Part shown: positions 8,404 to 17,782 of the stretch, in pieces | Numbering within the stretch: position 1 is the first letter of the stretch | How the letters are laid out: each line of letters starts with the position of its first letter | From: Butyricicoccus_A sp945486175 | GTDB lineage: Bacteria; Bacillota; Clostridia; Oscillospirales; Butyricicoccaceae | Assembly (NCBI GenBank): GCA_945829445.1 | Contig: CALZUY010000001.1 | Coordinates: forward strand, 1 to 64,000 | DNA: 64,000 nt | Reading direction: 5' to 3' | Translations under genes and position numbers: made by a program | The notes under the pieces: generated by a model | Seen by the model: the letters and a program-made list of their open reading frames with translations, nothing else | Databases searched by the model: none | Told to the model about the DNA's origin: nothing

Positions 8404-9132
8404 ATGTATTACAATTATGGCTACGGCGGCGGAGGCGGCTGGTATACCCTGTGGATTATCCTCATGTTGGCCTGTTTTGCATTCGCCTCGTGGGCACAGA
8501 TTTCTGTGTCTTCCAATTTTAAAAAGTATTCGCGCGTCATGACCAAGCGCGGGCTGACCGGTGCACAGGCGGCACAGGCTGTTTTGCGCGCCAACGGTGT
8601 GACGGGCGTGCAGTTTGCACGCATCAGCGGCAATCTGACGGATAACTTCAATCCGCGCACCAATGTCATCAGCCTGTCGGGCAGCGTCTGTGATGTCAGC
8701 TCAGTCGCAGCAGTCGGTGTTGCTGCACATGAGGCGGGGCATGCGGTGCAGTATGCAAAGGGGTATGCGCCCATCCGCCTGCGCAATGCGATCATTCCGC
8801 TGTGCAATTTCGGCTCGAGTCTTGCATGGCCGATGCTGCTGATCGCACTTGTACTTGGCGCAACGTCAGTCATGGGTCTGGGTGTCGCACTGTATGCACT
8901 TGCGACGCTGTTCCAGGTTGTGACGCTGCCGGTGGAGATCAATGCTTCCCGCCGCGCGTTGCAGGCGCTGGAGCAGCAGGGGCTGCTGACGGCGGATGAG
9001 CTGCCGATGGCGCGAAAGACGCTGTTTGCTGCGGCGATGACGTATGTCGCGGCGCTGGCGACCTCGCTGGTACAGCTGCTGCGTCTGGTGCTCATTTATC
9101 TCTCCAACGGAGGAGGGCGCCGCCGTGACTGA
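8404..9132 (+). CDS. YugP family membrane zinc metallopeptidase
   Basis: Membrane-embedded peptidase of the YugP/Zn-peptidase_2 family; substrates are not established. The catalytic HEAGH motif falls at residues 109-113 (zinc ligands His109 and His113, general base Glu110). A first transmembrane helix lies near residues 14-33 and two more around 135-190, with another near the end. It starts at ATG 8404 (MYYNYGYGGGGGWY), the Tyr/Gly-rich opening typical of the family; the frame runs farther upstream but there it only overlaps fmt. 242 residues. The end overlaps rsmB by 8 bp. Confidence 0.88.
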   Translation: MYYNYGYGGGGGWYTLWIILMLACFAFASWAQISVSSNFKKYSRVMTKRGLTGAQAAQAVLRANGVTGVQFARISGNLTDNFNPRTNVISLSGSVCDVSSVAAVGVAAHEAGHAVQYAKGYAPIRLRNAIIPLCNFGSSLAWPMLLIALVLGATSVMGLGVALYALATLFQVVTLPVEINASRRALQALEQQGLLTADELPMARKTLFAAAMTYVAALATSLVQLLRLVLIYLSNGGGRRRD

Positions 9133-10555
9133 AGCTCATTCAGCGCGTGAAGCCGCGGCACGCGCACTGTTTGCCGTCCGCGAGGAGGGCGCCTGGAGTG
9201 CGCCCGCGCTGCGCAGATATGCCGCCGGGCTGTCCGCGCGCGATGCGGCGCTTGCAACGGCGCTGACGGGCGGCGTGCTGCAAAACCGCGCGATGTGTGA
9301 CTTTTATCTCGCGCAGTTTTCCAGCATTCGGCTCAAAAAAGTACAGCCGCGCATTTTGGATATTTTACGGCTGGCAGTATACCAGATGGTCTGGCTTGAC
9401 CGCATCCCGAATGCGGCGGCGGTCAATGAGAGCGTGGCGCTGGCGCGGACGCTGTGCCATGCGGACAAGCGCACGGCGGGCTATGTCAACGGCGTGCTGC
9501 GCGCGCTTGCGCGCAGCATTGACAAGCTGCCGCAGCCAGACTGTGCGACCAAGGCGGAATATTATTCCCTGCGGTACAGCCATCCGCAGTGGCTGACTGA
9601 GCTGTATCTGGAGCAGTTCGGGCTGAAGCAGACAAGGCTGCTGCTCGAGGCGGACAACGCGCCCGCACCGACCGTGCTGCGTGTCAACACACTGCGCGCG
9701 CAGGTGCAGCAGGTACAGGACGAGCTGGCGGCGCAGGGAATCCGTGTCGCACCGCATAGCTGTATTCCGAATTGCCTGACGGCATCCGGCACGGGAAATA
9801 TTGAGAAGCTGCCCGCCTTCGCGGAAGGGCGCGTTACCGTGCAGGACGGCGCGAGCCAGATGAGCGTTTATGCGCTCGACCCGCAGCCGGACGACAGGGT
9901 GCTCGACTGCTGTGCCGCACCGGGCGGCAAGAGCTTTTTCATCGCTGAGCGCATGCAGAACACCGGCACGGTGGTCTCATGCGATGTGTACGGCCACAAG
10001 CTGGAGAAAATCCAGGAGGGTGCAGAGCGGCTCGGTCTGACGAACATACAGGTCGAATTGCAGGATGCGTCGCAATTCCGCCCCGAATGGGAGGGGAAAT
10101 TCGACCGCGTGCTGTGTGATGTGCCGTGCTCTGGCATGGGCATCATCCGCAAAAAGCCGGAGATCCGCTATAAGGACGAGCAGGAGCTGCGCGGCCTGCC
10201 GGAAATCCAGCGCGCAATATTGGACAATGCGTGCCGGTATGTCCGTCCGGGCGGCATTCTGGTCTATTCGACCTGTACGCTGCTGCGGCGGGAAAACGAA
10301 GAAATTGTGGATTGGTTTGTGCAAACACATCCGATGTTTGAAAAAACTGCATTTTCCATACCGGTTTGTGATGAAGAAGTGGAAGGCAGTGTAACCCTGC
10401 TTCCGCATATACATGATACAGACGGATTTTTTGTTGCAAAATTCCGCAAAATGGCTTACTATGAAGATGATCCTGCGCGCGGGAACGGCACCGGCGGTGG
10501 TGCCGGACGGAACACAGGCGCGCATGCATCGGAGAATGTTTATGATAAAACCTGA
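9125..10555 (+). CDS. rsmB: 16S rRNA (cytosine-967-C5)-methyltransferase
   Basis: Methylates 16S rRNA with S-adenosylmethionine. An N-terminal NusB-like domain (about 1-140) precedes a Rossmann methyltransferase domain with CCAAPGGKSFF and two catalytic cysteines: Cys335 in DVPCSGMG and Cys384 in YSTCTL. I start it at GTG 9125 because GGAGGAGGG lies at 9110-9118 and the product then begins at the NusB-like helix; the upstream frame only overlaps the peptidase gene. At 476 residues it has an extra Gly-rich tail of about 30 residues after the usual end (FFVAKFRK), which runs into rlmN by 14 bp. Confidence 0.93.
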   Translation: MTEAHSAREAAARALFAVREEGAWSAPALRRYAAGLSARDAALATALTGGVLQNRAMCDFYLAQFSSIRLKKVQPRILDILRLAVYQMVWLDRIPNAAAVNESVALARTLCHADKRTAGYVNGVLRALARSIDKLPQPDCATKAEYYSLRYSHPQWLTELYLEQFGLKQTRLLLEADNAPAPTVLRVNTLRAQVQQVQDELAAQGIRVAPHSCIPNCLTASGTGNIEKLPAFAEGRVTVQDGASQMSVYALDPQPDDRVLDCCAAPGGKSFFIAERMQNTGTVVSCDVYGHKLEKIQEGAERLGLTNIQVELQDASQFRPEWEGKFDRVLCDVPCSGMGIIRKKPEIRYKDEQELRGLPEIQRAILDNACRYVRPGGILVYSTCTLLRRENEEIVDWFVQTHPMFEKTAFSIPVCDEEVEGSVTLLPHIHDTDGFFVAKFRKMAYYEDDPARGNGTGGGAGRNTGAHASENVYDKT

Positions 10556-11588
10556 GATCAAATGCAGAACTCTGCCGGAACTGAAGGCGGAGCTGGCTGA
10601 GATGGGGGAAAAGCCGTTCCGTGCGGCACAGATTTTCCAGTGGCTGCATCAGGGCGTCAGCTCGTTTGATGAGATGACCAATGTGTCCAAGCCGCTGCGC
10701 GCGAAGCTGTCCGAGCGTTATCTGCTCACTGCGCCCAGGATTTTGCGCAAGCAGGTCTCGCAGGTAGACGGCACGGTCAAATACTTATGGGAGCTGCACG
10801 ACGGCAACTGCATCGAGAGCGTATTCATGCGCTATCATCACGGCAATTCGGCGTGCGTGTCCTCGCAGGTCGGCTGCCGGATGGGCTGTAAATTCTGCGC
10901 TTCCGGCATCGGCGGGCTGGTGCGCAGCCTTTCGGCAGGTGAGATTCTCGACCAGATCCTGTTTATGCAGAAGGATACAGGCGAGCGCATCTCGAATATC
11001 GTGCTGATGGGCACGGGCGAGCCGCTGGACAACTATGACAATGTGCTGCGCTTCATCCGGCTGGTCGGCGCGGAAGAAGGACTGCACATCGGGCAGCGGC
11101 ATATTTCGCTTTCCACCTCCGGCCTGGCCGACCAGATCGACCGGCTGGCGGAGGAAAAGCTGCAAATTACCCTGTCCATTTCACTGCATTCGCCGGACAA
11201 TGAGAGCCGGAGTGAAATCATGCCTGTCAACCGGAGCTATCCGGTCGAGCGGCTGCTTGCCTCCTGCCGGCGTTATTTTGACATGACCGGGCGCCGTATC
11301 TCGTATGAATATACCATGATTGACGGCGTGAGCGACCGCCCCTGGCAGGCAAAGAAGCTGGCAGCGCTTTTGCGCGGACGCCCGGCACATGTCAATCTGA
11401 TCCCCCTGAACCATGTCACGGAGAGCGGGCTGCATACCTCGACGAAGGAGCATGTCGCGGCTTTTCAAAATATTTTGGAAAAGAACGGAGTCACTGCGAC
11501 TGTCCGGCGCACGCTGGGGCCGGATATTGACGCATCCTGCGGGCAGCTGCGCCGCAGGCATATCGGTGAAACGTTCGGGAAAGAGTGA
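10542..11588 (+). CDS. rlmN: 23S rRNA/tRNA adenine-C2 methyltransferase (radical SAM)
   Basis: Radical-SAM enzyme that methylates C2 of an adenine in 23S rRNA and in some tRNAs. The cluster motif CRMGCKFC gives ligands Cys112, Cys116 and Cys119; the C-terminal mechanistic cysteine is Cys333 (DASCGQLR). LMGTGEPLDNYDNV and LISLHSP-like segments are typical. ATG 10542 is chosen because GGAG at 10531-10534 is spaced 7 bases before it; the frame upstream is inside rsmB. 348 residues. The next gene starts 4 bp later. Confidence 0.95.
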   Translation: MIKPEIKCRTLPELKAELAEMGEKPFRAAQIFQWLHQGVSSFDEMTNVSKPLRAKLSERYLLTAPRILRKQVSQVDGTVKYLWELHDGNCIESVFMRYHHGNSACVSSQVGCRMGCKFCASGIGGLVRSLSAGEILDQILFMQKDTGERISNIVLMGTGEPLDNYDNVLRFIRLVGAEEGLHIGQRHISLSTSGLADQIDRLAEEKLQITLSISLHSPDNESRSEIMPVNRSYPVERLLASCRRYFDMTGRRISYEYTMIDGVSDRPWQAKKLAALLRGRPAHVNLIPLNHVTESGLHTSTKEHVAAFQNILEKNGVTATVRRTLGPDIDASCGQLRRRHIGETFGKE

Positions 11589-11592
11589 TAGA

Positions 11593-12324
11593 ATGAACGC
11601 ATTTGGCAAAACCGATAAGGGCCTGGTTCGCGCCAGCAATCAGGACACATTCCGCATCGACATAAAGGAAAACGGACTGGGATTTCTGGTTCTGTGTGAC
11701 GGCATGGGCGGCGCGCGCGCCGGAAACATTGCGAGCGAACGTGCCGCAGAGCGGTTTATGGAGCAGGCCTGCACGGCTGACCCGGAGCAGGCTGATACCG
11801 AAACGCTTTCCCGCATTGCCCAGCAGGCTGTCACGGCGGCAAATTCCGAGGTTTATGAGCTGTCGCAGTCTTCACCCGCTTACAACGGCATGGGCACGAC
11901 ACTGGTCGGCTGCATCTGCGTCGATAACCGCGTGGTGCTCGCAAATGTCGGCGATTCGCGCGCTTATGTCATTGATGGGGAGAAAATTGCCCAGATGACG
12001 GCGGACCATTCGCTGGTGGCGGAGATGGTGCGCGCCGGACGGCTGAGCAGCGAGGAGGCAAAACACTATCCGGGACGCAACCTCATCACGCGCGCAGTCG
12101 GTGTTGACGGCGAAGTGGAAGCGGATTATTATGAAATTACCCTGCACGACGGACAGACGCTGCTGCTCTGTTCGGATGGACTGTGCGGACTGGTGACCGA
12201 TCTGGAAATTGCGGCTGCCGTTGCACAGTCGGCTTCGCAGGAAGAAGCGTGCGACAGGCTGATTCAGCTGGCATGCAGCGCTGGCGGAAGTGACAATATC
12301 ACGGTTGTTTTATATACCAAGTAG
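11593..12324 (+). CDS. prpC: PP2C-type Ser/Thr protein phosphatase
   Basis: Metal-dependent phosphatase that reverses the action of the neighbouring PASTA kinase. The PP2C motifs appear in order: NQDTF near residue 16, LCDGMGG, GDSRAYV, LLLCSDGLCG and GSDNITVVL. 243 residues, standard for bacterial Stp/PrpC. ATG 11593 follows the rlmN stop by 4 bp; the earlier in-frame region lies inside rlmN. Pairing with the downstream kinase (11 bp gap) is the usual Firmicutes arrangement. Confidence 0.95.
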   Translation: MNAFGKTDKGLVRASNQDTFRIDIKENGLGFLVLCDGMGGARAGNIASERAAERFMEQACTADPEQADTETLSRIAQQAVTAANSEVYELSQSSPAYNGMGTTLVGCICVDNRVVLANVGDSRAYVIDGEKIAQMTADHSLVAEMVRAGRLSSEEAKHYPGRNLITRAVGVDGEVEADYYEITLHDGQTLLLCSDGLCGLVTDLEIAAAVAQSASQEEACDRLIQLACSAGGSDNITVVLYTK

Positions 12325-12335
12325 GAGAAAATAGA

Positions 12336-14420
12336 ATGGAAAATTACATTGGACAGACGCTCGGGGGCCGTTATGAGGTCCGCGAGGTGATCGGAACGGG
12401 CGGTATGGCGATCGTCTACAAGGCATACTGCACCGTTCTGAATCGATATGTTGCCATTAAGGTTCTCAAGGAAGAGTACGCGTCGGATGACGAGTTCCGC
12501 AAGCGCTTCTATAACGAGGCGCAGGCGGTTGCCAAGCTGTCGCAGAACAACATCGTATCCATTTACGATGTATGTCAGGACGGCGACGGCCCGGAATACA
12601 TCGTCATGGAGCTGTGCGAGGGCGTCACGCTCAAGGATTACCTGCGCAAGAAGCACCATCTCACCTGGCAGGAGACCCTGTTCTTCGCGCAGCAGGTGGC
12701 ACGCGCACTGGATCATGCGCACAGCCGCGGTATCATCCATCAGGATATCAAGCCGCAGAACATCATGCTGCTGCGCGACGGCACGGCAAAGGTGATGGAT
12801 TTCGGCATTGCGAGCTTCGCAAACAATCAGGAGACGCGCAAGGTGTCCTCTGAGGCGATCGGTTCGGTGCACTATATCTCGCCGGAGCAGGCAAAGGGCA
12901 TCACGGCGGATTTCCGCACCGACCTGTATTCGCTTGGCGTTGTCATGTATGAGATGCTGACCGGCACGCTGCCGTTCCGCGGCGACACTGCGGTTGCAGT
13001 TGTCATGCAGCACCTGAACACGGTTCCGCCGGTTCCGAGCTCCATTGTGCCGGAGATTCCGAAGGCGATGGACGAAATCGTCATGCATGCGATGTGCGCC
13101 AATGCCAGCCAGCGTTACAGCTCCGCTCTGGATATGTACCGCGATATGGAGCGCCTGCGCACCAATCCGAATCTGGTTCTCAATTATTCCGGCCGTAACA
13201 GCGATCTGGACGCGACACGCGCGATCCGCTATGACGATGAGGATGCGACGCAGCTGCTCCGCGCGGTGGACAATGAGCAGACCACGCAGTATGTGCCGCG
13301 CCCGCAGCAGGAGATGCCTGCACAGCAGCGCCGCGTTTATCAGCCGGTCAACGATGTGGACGACGAATATGAACAGGAAGAACCGGTTCATGAGGTAAAG
13401 CACGTCAGAACGAAAAAGAAGAAGGGCAACGGCGGCAAGATTGTCGTTGGTGTCGTTATCGTCGCTCTGCTTGCGGCGATTGCCTATATGGCTTCCGGCC
13501 TGCTGGGCGAAGGCAAGGAAATGGTCGAGGTTCCGAATTTCATCTCGCTCAACTATGAGGAAGATGTCCGCAACAACAGCGAATATGATGCATTCCACTT
13601 CAGCGTAAAAACGCGCAAGGATTCGTCCGGCGACTATGAAGACGGTGAAATCGTGGACCAGAACCCGCTGGAGGGTGAGCAGGTCGAGGAAGGCTCGACC
13701 ATTACGCTGACTGTCATTGCTGTCGAAGAGGATGACAGCGAGGAGCTGGTCAAGGTTCCGTCGGTCATTGGCAAGACCTTTGAAGATGCACAGAGTGCCC
13801 TGCGCGCGCGCGGACTGTCCGCAAGCCGCAAGGAGGAAAGCTCGGAGACGGTTCAGGCAGGCTATGTCATCAGCACTGACCCGGAGCCGGGCGAAGAGGT
13901 TGCCACCGGTTCGACAGTCACGGTTATCGTGTCTTCCGGTCCGGCAAACACAAACAAAAAGGTACCTGACCTGACCGGCATGACGCAGAGTGCGGCGAAG
14001 TCGCTGCTCGAGTCGATGGGCCTCAAGCTCGGTGAGGTCAAGCAGGAGGAAAGCGATAAGCCGGAGGGAACTGTCATCGGGCAGACGGTTGCTTCGGGCA
14101 CGGAAGTCGCGGAAGGCACCAGCGTTGGCATTACCATTGCCAAGGCAAAGGGTGACAACGGCGGAAATGGAGACAATGGTGGAGATGGAGGTTCCGGAAC
14201 CTCTGTCTCCGTCACCAATTCATCGGTTACGGTAACCCTTCCGTCCAATCACAAGGATTGCCAGGTTACCATAAGCGTGGACGGAAGCCAGCTTTATAAC
14301 CATACTGTTCGTGAGGGTAACCCGACCGCCACCTGTAAGCTGTCATACAGCGGCACACACCGTATTGTTGTCACCGTCGACGGTGCCACGGTTTACGACA
14401 AGGACTATAATTTCGGCTGA
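12336..14420 (+). CDS. prkC: PASTA-domain Ser/Thr protein kinase with atypical HQD motif
   Basis: Membrane receptor kinase sensing cell wall fragments or lipid II and regulating cell-wall and translation functions. The kinase domain spans about 1-270: glycine loop GTGGMA, Lys42 in VAIKVL, catalytic loop IIHQDIKPQN (His135-Gln136-Asp137) and DFG at 155-157. One transmembrane helix lies at about 366-391. Three extracellular PASTA repeats start near residues 397, 471 and 542. A Gly/Asn linker (about 607-626) then leads to a beta-rich C-terminal domain (627-694) not part of PASTA. HQD in place of HRD makes it a non-RD kinase. Its stop shares an A with the rsgA start. Confidence 0.94.
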   Translation: MENYIGQTLGGRYEVREVIGTGGMAIVYKAYCTVLNRYVAIKVLKEEYASDDEFRKRFYNEAQAVAKLSQNNIVSIYDVCQDGDGPEYIVMELCEGVTLKDYLRKKHHLTWQETLFFAQQVARALDHAHSRGIIHQDIKPQNIMLLRDGTAKVMDFGIASFANNQETRKVSSEAIGSVHYISPEQAKGITADFRTDLYSLGVVMYEMLTGTLPFRGDTAVAVVMQHLNTVPPVPSSIVPEIPKAMDEIVMHAMCANASQRYSSALDMYRDMERLRTNPNLVLNYSGRNSDLDATRAIRYDDEDATQLLRAVDNEQTTQYVPRPQQEMPAQQRRVYQPVNDVDDEYEQEEPVHEVKHVRTKKKKGNGGKIVVGVVIVALLAAIAYMASGLLGEGKEMVEVPNFISLNYEEDVRNNSEYDAFHFSVKTRKDSSGDYEDGEIVDQNPLEGEQVEEGSTITLTVIAVEEDDSEELVKVPSVIGKTFEDAQSALRARGLSASRKEESSETVQAGYVISTDPEPGEEVATGSTVTVIVSSGPANTNKKVPDLTGMTQSAAKSLLESMGLKLGEVKQEESDKPEGTVIGQTVASGTEVAEGTSVGITIAKAKGDNGGNGDNGGDGGSGTSVSVTNSSVTVTLPSNHKDCQVTISVDGSQLYNHTVREGNPTATCKLSYSGTHRIVVTVDGATVYDKDYNFG

Positions 14421-15307
14421 TGATGACACAAAAAGGTATTATTCTCAAAGGGATCGGCGGATTTTATTATGTCCGCACGGATTCCGGTGTCATTGAATGC
14501 AAGGCACGAGGCAGGTTCCGCAAGGCGGCGGAAAAGCCGGTTATCGGCGACCGGGTCACCATTGAAATACAGGACGACGGCACGGGCTATATGATGTCCA
14601 TTGAGCCGCGCAAAAACCAGCTGCTGCGTCCGGCGGTTGCCAATGTCGACCAGCTGGTTGTGGTGTGCAGTGCCGCTCCGCCGAAGACGGAACCGCTGCT
14701 CATCGACAAGGTGACAGCAATTGCCGCACACAAGGGCATTGACACCCTGATTGTCATCAACAAGTGTGATCTTGACCGCGGCGACCGGCTGTATCAGATT
14801 TACACACAGGCGGGCTTTTCCGTTTTCCGCGTCAGTGCGGAGACGGGCGAGGGGATTGACGCGCTGCGCGCTGCGCTGGCGGGAAAGATTTCCGCATTTG
14901 CGGGAAATTCCGGTGTCGGAAAATCCAGCCTGCTCAACTGCATCGATCCGGAATTCCACATGAAAACGGGAACAATCAGCCCCAAGACTGAGCGCGGACG
15001 CCATACCACGCGGCATGTGGAGCTGGTCGAGCTGCCGGGCGGCGGCTGCATTGCGGATACACCGGGCTTTTCAGCATTTGACACGGAAAAGATGGATTTG
15101 ATCCGCAAAGACGATTTGCAGTATGCATTCCCTGAATTTGAGCCGTATATCAACCAGTGCCGCTTTACCGGCTGTGCACATGTCAAGGAAAAGGGCTGTG
15201 CCATCCGTGCGGCGGTAGAGGAAGGCAAAATTCCGCGTGAGCGCCATGAAAGCTATTGCAAGCTGTACGAAAGCGTAAAAAATCTCAAGGAGTGGGAGCT
15301 CAAGTGA
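14420..15307 (+). CDS. rsgA: Ribosome small subunit-dependent GTPase A
   Basis: Circularly permuted GTPase that checks maturation of the 30S subunit. Order of motifs proves the permutation: an OB fold (about 1-70), then G4 NKCD (114-117), then the P-loop GNSGVGKSS (162-170), then DTPGF, then a zinc-binding C-terminal domain (CRFTGCAHVKEKGCAI). 295 residues. The ATG at 14420 overlaps the kinase stop (TGATG), and its own stop overlaps thiN, so kinase, rsgA and thiN are translated in one run. Confidence 0.96.
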   Translation: MMTQKGIILKGIGGFYYVRTDSGVIECKARGRFRKAAEKPVIGDRVTIEIQDDGTGYMMSIEPRKNQLLRPAVANVDQLVVVCSAAPPKTEPLLIDKVTAIAAHKGIDTLIVINKCDLDRGDRLYQIYTQAGFSVFRVSAETGEGIDALRAALAGKISAFAGNSGVGKSSLLNCIDPEFHMKTGTISPKTERGRHTTRHVELVELPGGGCIADTPGFSAFDTEKMDLIRKDDLQYAFPEFEPYINQCRFTGCAHVKEKGCAIRAAVEEGKIPRERHESYCKLYESVKNLKEWELK

Positions 15308-15927
15308 AGACATTGATTCTGGCCTCCGCCCCTGAGACGGAATACGATTACGTCAGGCAGCTGGCACAGCAGGCGGAGTATATCATCTGTGCAGATGGCG
15401 GCATGCGGCACGCAGCGGCATGCGGCATTCAGCCGGATCTGGTGATCGGCGATTTCGATTCGGGCACGCGCCCGGACGGCGTCGAGGTGATTGCGCTCAA
15501 GCCGGAAAAGGATGACAGCGACCTGATGTGCTGCACGAAGGAGGCCATCCGGCGCGGTGCGGACGACATCACATATGCATGTGCGTCCGGCGGGCGCATT
15601 GACCATTTCCTGTGCAACCTGTCGCTGCTGGAATATCTGCATGGCTGCGGTGTGCGCGGCATGCTGTGTGACAGCCGCAACCGCGTGACATTCCATCCGG
15701 GCGGTGAGCTGCAATATCGGGCAAATGCGGCGTATCCATATGTCGGCATCATTCCGCTCGATGCAGAACTGGCCGGTGTGACGCTGCGCGGGCTGAAATA
15801 TCCCCTCACAGATGCGACAGTTTCGCGCGCACAGATTATCACAATATCCAACGAGCCGGCAGCGCCGGCGTATACGATTTCCGTCCGCAAGGGGCGCTCG
15901 CTGGTAATTGAAAGCAAGGATAGATAA
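15304..15927 (+). CDS. thiN: Thiamine pyrophosphokinase
   Basis: Transfers pyrophosphate from ATP to thiamine to make thiamine diphosphate, the cofactor that IolD and the split transketolase in this window need. Motifs: CADGGMRHA, LVIGDFDS, KDDSDLMCC and ASGGRIDHFL. GTG 15304 overlaps the rsgA TGA as GTGA and gives MKTLILASAP; upstream codons belong to rsgA. 207 residues, normal. The rsgA-rpe-thiN neighbourhood is common in Firmicutes; rpe is missing here. Confidence 0.9.
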   Translation: MKTLILASAPETEYDYVRQLAQQAEYIICADGGMRHAAACGIQPDLVIGDFDSGTRPDGVEVIALKPEKDDSDLMCCTKEAIRRGADDITYACASGGRIDHFLCNLSLLEYLHGCGVRGMLCDSRNRVTFHPGGELQYRANAAYPYVGIIPLDAELAGVTLRGLKYPLTDATVSRAQIITISNEPAAPAYTISVRKGRSLVIESKDR

Positions 15928-15951
15928 AACAGATGAATGGAGGATTTTGAA

Positions 15952-16194
15952 ATGAACGTATATAAGACCAGAGGCACTTGTTCCAGAGAAATTCGCTACA
16001 GTGTAAAAGACGGCATTGTTGAAAATATTGAGGTTGTCGGCGGCTGTGCGGGCAACCTGTCAGGTATCTGCCGCCTGATTAAGGGTATGCCGGTGGAGCA
16101 GGTCATCAAGGCCTTCAAGGGCGTCGACTGCGGCGGCCGCGGCACTTCCTGCCCGGACCAGATTGCACAGGCACTGGAGCAGGCAGAGCAGTAA
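15952..16194 (+). CDS. TSCPD-domain small protein (TIGR03905 type)
   Basis: 80 residues with the C-terminal signature GRGTSCPDQIAQAL and a central GGCAGNLSGICRLIKGMP. The TSCPD domain also occurs at the end of some ribonucleotide reductases; the stand-alone version has no proven function. Three cysteines (in GGCAGN, GVDCGG and TSCPD) could bind a metal. TGGAGG at 15938-15943 sets the start at ATG 15952. It is the last gene before the terminator at 16210. Confidence 0.85.
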   Translation: MNVYKTRGTCSREIRYSVKDGIVENIEVVGGCAGNLSGICRLIKGMPVEQVIKAFKGVDCGGRGTSCPDQIAQALEQAEQ

Positions 16195-16209
16195 TTCATT
16201 CCGGAAGAT

Positions 16210-16241
16210 ACAGAGCTGTCCATTGGCAGCTCTGTTTTTTT
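16210..16241 (+). terminator. Intrinsic terminator ending the yicC-TSCPD gene run
   Basis: ACAGAGCTG (16210-16218) pairs perfectly with CAGCTCTGT (16227-16235), followed directly by a T run to 16241. Confidence 0.93.
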
Positions 16242-16585
16242 GTGTGCGCACGGCGGGCAGGTGTGGGCCGAACACGTACAAAATGAAATTTTGCCGGGTA
16301 AAAATTCATTTTTTCGCAGTTTGGAGAAAAAATGAAATGCAAGTTGCAAAAGGACATGCTGCAGTTTGTGCAAAATGACGCGGCAGGCGCGAAGAACGGA
16401 AAATTTTTGTTCAAAGTATGGAAAATTTAAAAAATGGTATAAAAACGGCAGTTTATGGTTGAAAAAGAGGGGAAAAATATCTATAATAAATACCATTGAA
16501 CAGATAGATGATACGCGGTGTCACGCAGCCGCGTCGGCGGATTCCTCCAAATTGAAGGATCGCCCGGAAAGGATGAACGATTACT
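16242..16585. other. 344-bp AT-rich intergenic region with aspC leader
   Basis: No convincing gene. The left half holds A/T-rich imperfect repeats (AAAATGAAAT near 16281 and again near 16329). The right half holds the aspC promoter (16459-16487). A hairpin in the transcribed leader pairs ACGCGG (16513-16518) with CCGCGT (16529-16534). No riboswitch was recognised. Confidence 0.6.
16459..16487 (+). promoter_or_regulatory. Promoter of the aminotransferase gene
   Basis: TTGAAA (16459-16464), a 17-bp spacer, then a perfect TATAAT (16482-16487). The leader to ATG 16586 would be about 90 nt. Confidence 0.82.
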
Positions 16586-17782
16586 ATGGTTAAACCGATT
16601 TCAAAAATTGCATCCGCAATCGCACCGTCCGCGACGCTGGCTATCAGCGCGCTGGCAAAGCAGATGAAGGCAGACGGCATTGATGTCGTCAGCTTCGGCG
16701 CAGGCGAGCCGGATTTCGATACACCGGAAACGATCAAAGAGGCAGGCATTGCTGCAATCCGCGCGAATAAGACCAGATACACTCCGGCAGCAGGCATTAT
16801 GGAGCTGCGCCGTGCGATCTGCAACCGCATGAAGGAAGATCTCGGCCTGGAGTATGAGCCGAGCCAAGTTGTTGTTGCATCGGGCGCAAAGCACAGCGTC
16901 TATCTCGCGATCATGACCTGCTGCGATCCGGGTGATGAGGTTGTCGTTGCCGCTCCGTACTGGCTGAGCTACGCGGAAATGATCCGCATGGCAGGCGCAA
17001 TTCCGGTAGAGGTGCGCGCAGAGGCTTCTGCACACTTCAAGATCACCGCGGAGCAGCTCGAAGCAGCGATCACCGATAAGACCAAGATGTTTATGCTCAA
17101 CTCCCCGTCCAACCCGACCGGCATGGTCTACGCGAAGGAGGAGCTGGAGGCTCTGGCTGCTGTGTGTGAGAAGCATGGCATTTATGTCCTTGCTGATGAT
17201 ATCTATTACAAGCTGGTATACGATGGAATCGAATATACCTCCATTGCTTCGGTTTCCCCGGCAATGAAGGAGCAGTGCATCGTTGTCAACGGTGTGTCCA
17301 AGACCTATGCGATGACCGGCTGGAGAGTCGGCTACACGCTGTCTAACCCGACGGTTGCCAAGGCGATGTCCAGCTATGCAAGCCATTCCACCGGCGCACC
17401 GGCAACCATGGCACAGTGGGCTGCGCTGGAAGCGCTGGAAGGCCCGCAGGACTCCGTTGAGGAAATGCGCAAGGAGTTTGAGAAGCGCCGCGACCATCTG
17501 GTTGAGCGCATGAATAAGGTTCCGGGCGTTTCCTGCATCAAGCCGCAGGGTGCATTCTATGTCATGATGGATATGTCCAGCTTTGTCGGCAAGACCATGT
17601 ATGGCAAGGTCATTGAGAATGACAGCGACTTCGCACAGCTGCTGCTGGAAAAGAACCTGGTTGCAACCGTTCCGTGCGCGAGCTTCGCAGCACCGAATTA
17701 CCTGCGCTGGTCGTATGCGACCTCGATGGAGCAGATCGACAAGGGCATTGACCGCCTGGAAGAATTTATCGCAAACGCTTGA
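16586..17782 (+). CDS. PLP-dependent class I aminotransferase, aspartate type
   Basis: Transfers an amino group between amino acids and 2-oxo acids; the sequence is closest to the Firmicutes aspartate aminotransferase subgroup. The pyridoxal phosphate lysine is Lys239 in NGVSKTYAMTGWRVGY. Substrate and cofactor contacts include GAGEPDFDTP near the start, NSPSNPTG, and the terminal arginine in NYLRWSYA. 398 residues, full length. It has its own promoter. Its stop codon lies inside the -35 box of the purB promoter, so termination of this gene and initiation of the next are fused. Confidence 0.9.
   Translation: MVKPISKIASAIAPSATLAISALAKQMKADGIDVVSFGAGEPDFDTPETIKEAGIAAIRANKTRYTPAAGIMELRRAICNRMKEDLGLEYEPSQVVVASGAKHSVYLAIMTCCDPGDEVVVAAPYWLSYAEMIRMAGAIPVEVRAEASAHFKITAEQLEAAITDKTKMFMLNSPSNPTGMVYAKEELEALAAVCEKHGIYVLADDIYYKLVYDGIEYTSIASVSPAMKEQCIVVNGVSKTYAMTGWRVGYTLSNPTVAKAMSSYASHSTGAPATMAQWAALEALEGPQDSVEEMRKEFEKRRDHLVERMNKVPGVSCIKPQGAFYVMMDMSSFVGKTMYGKVIENDSDFAQLLLEKNLVATVPCASFAAPNYLRWSYATSMEQIDKGIDRLEEFIANA

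Noticed and set aside
16242..16585. Small open frames in the gap before the aminotransferase gene
   Set aside because: A/T-rich, no ribosome binding sites, and they overlap the terminator and promoter.
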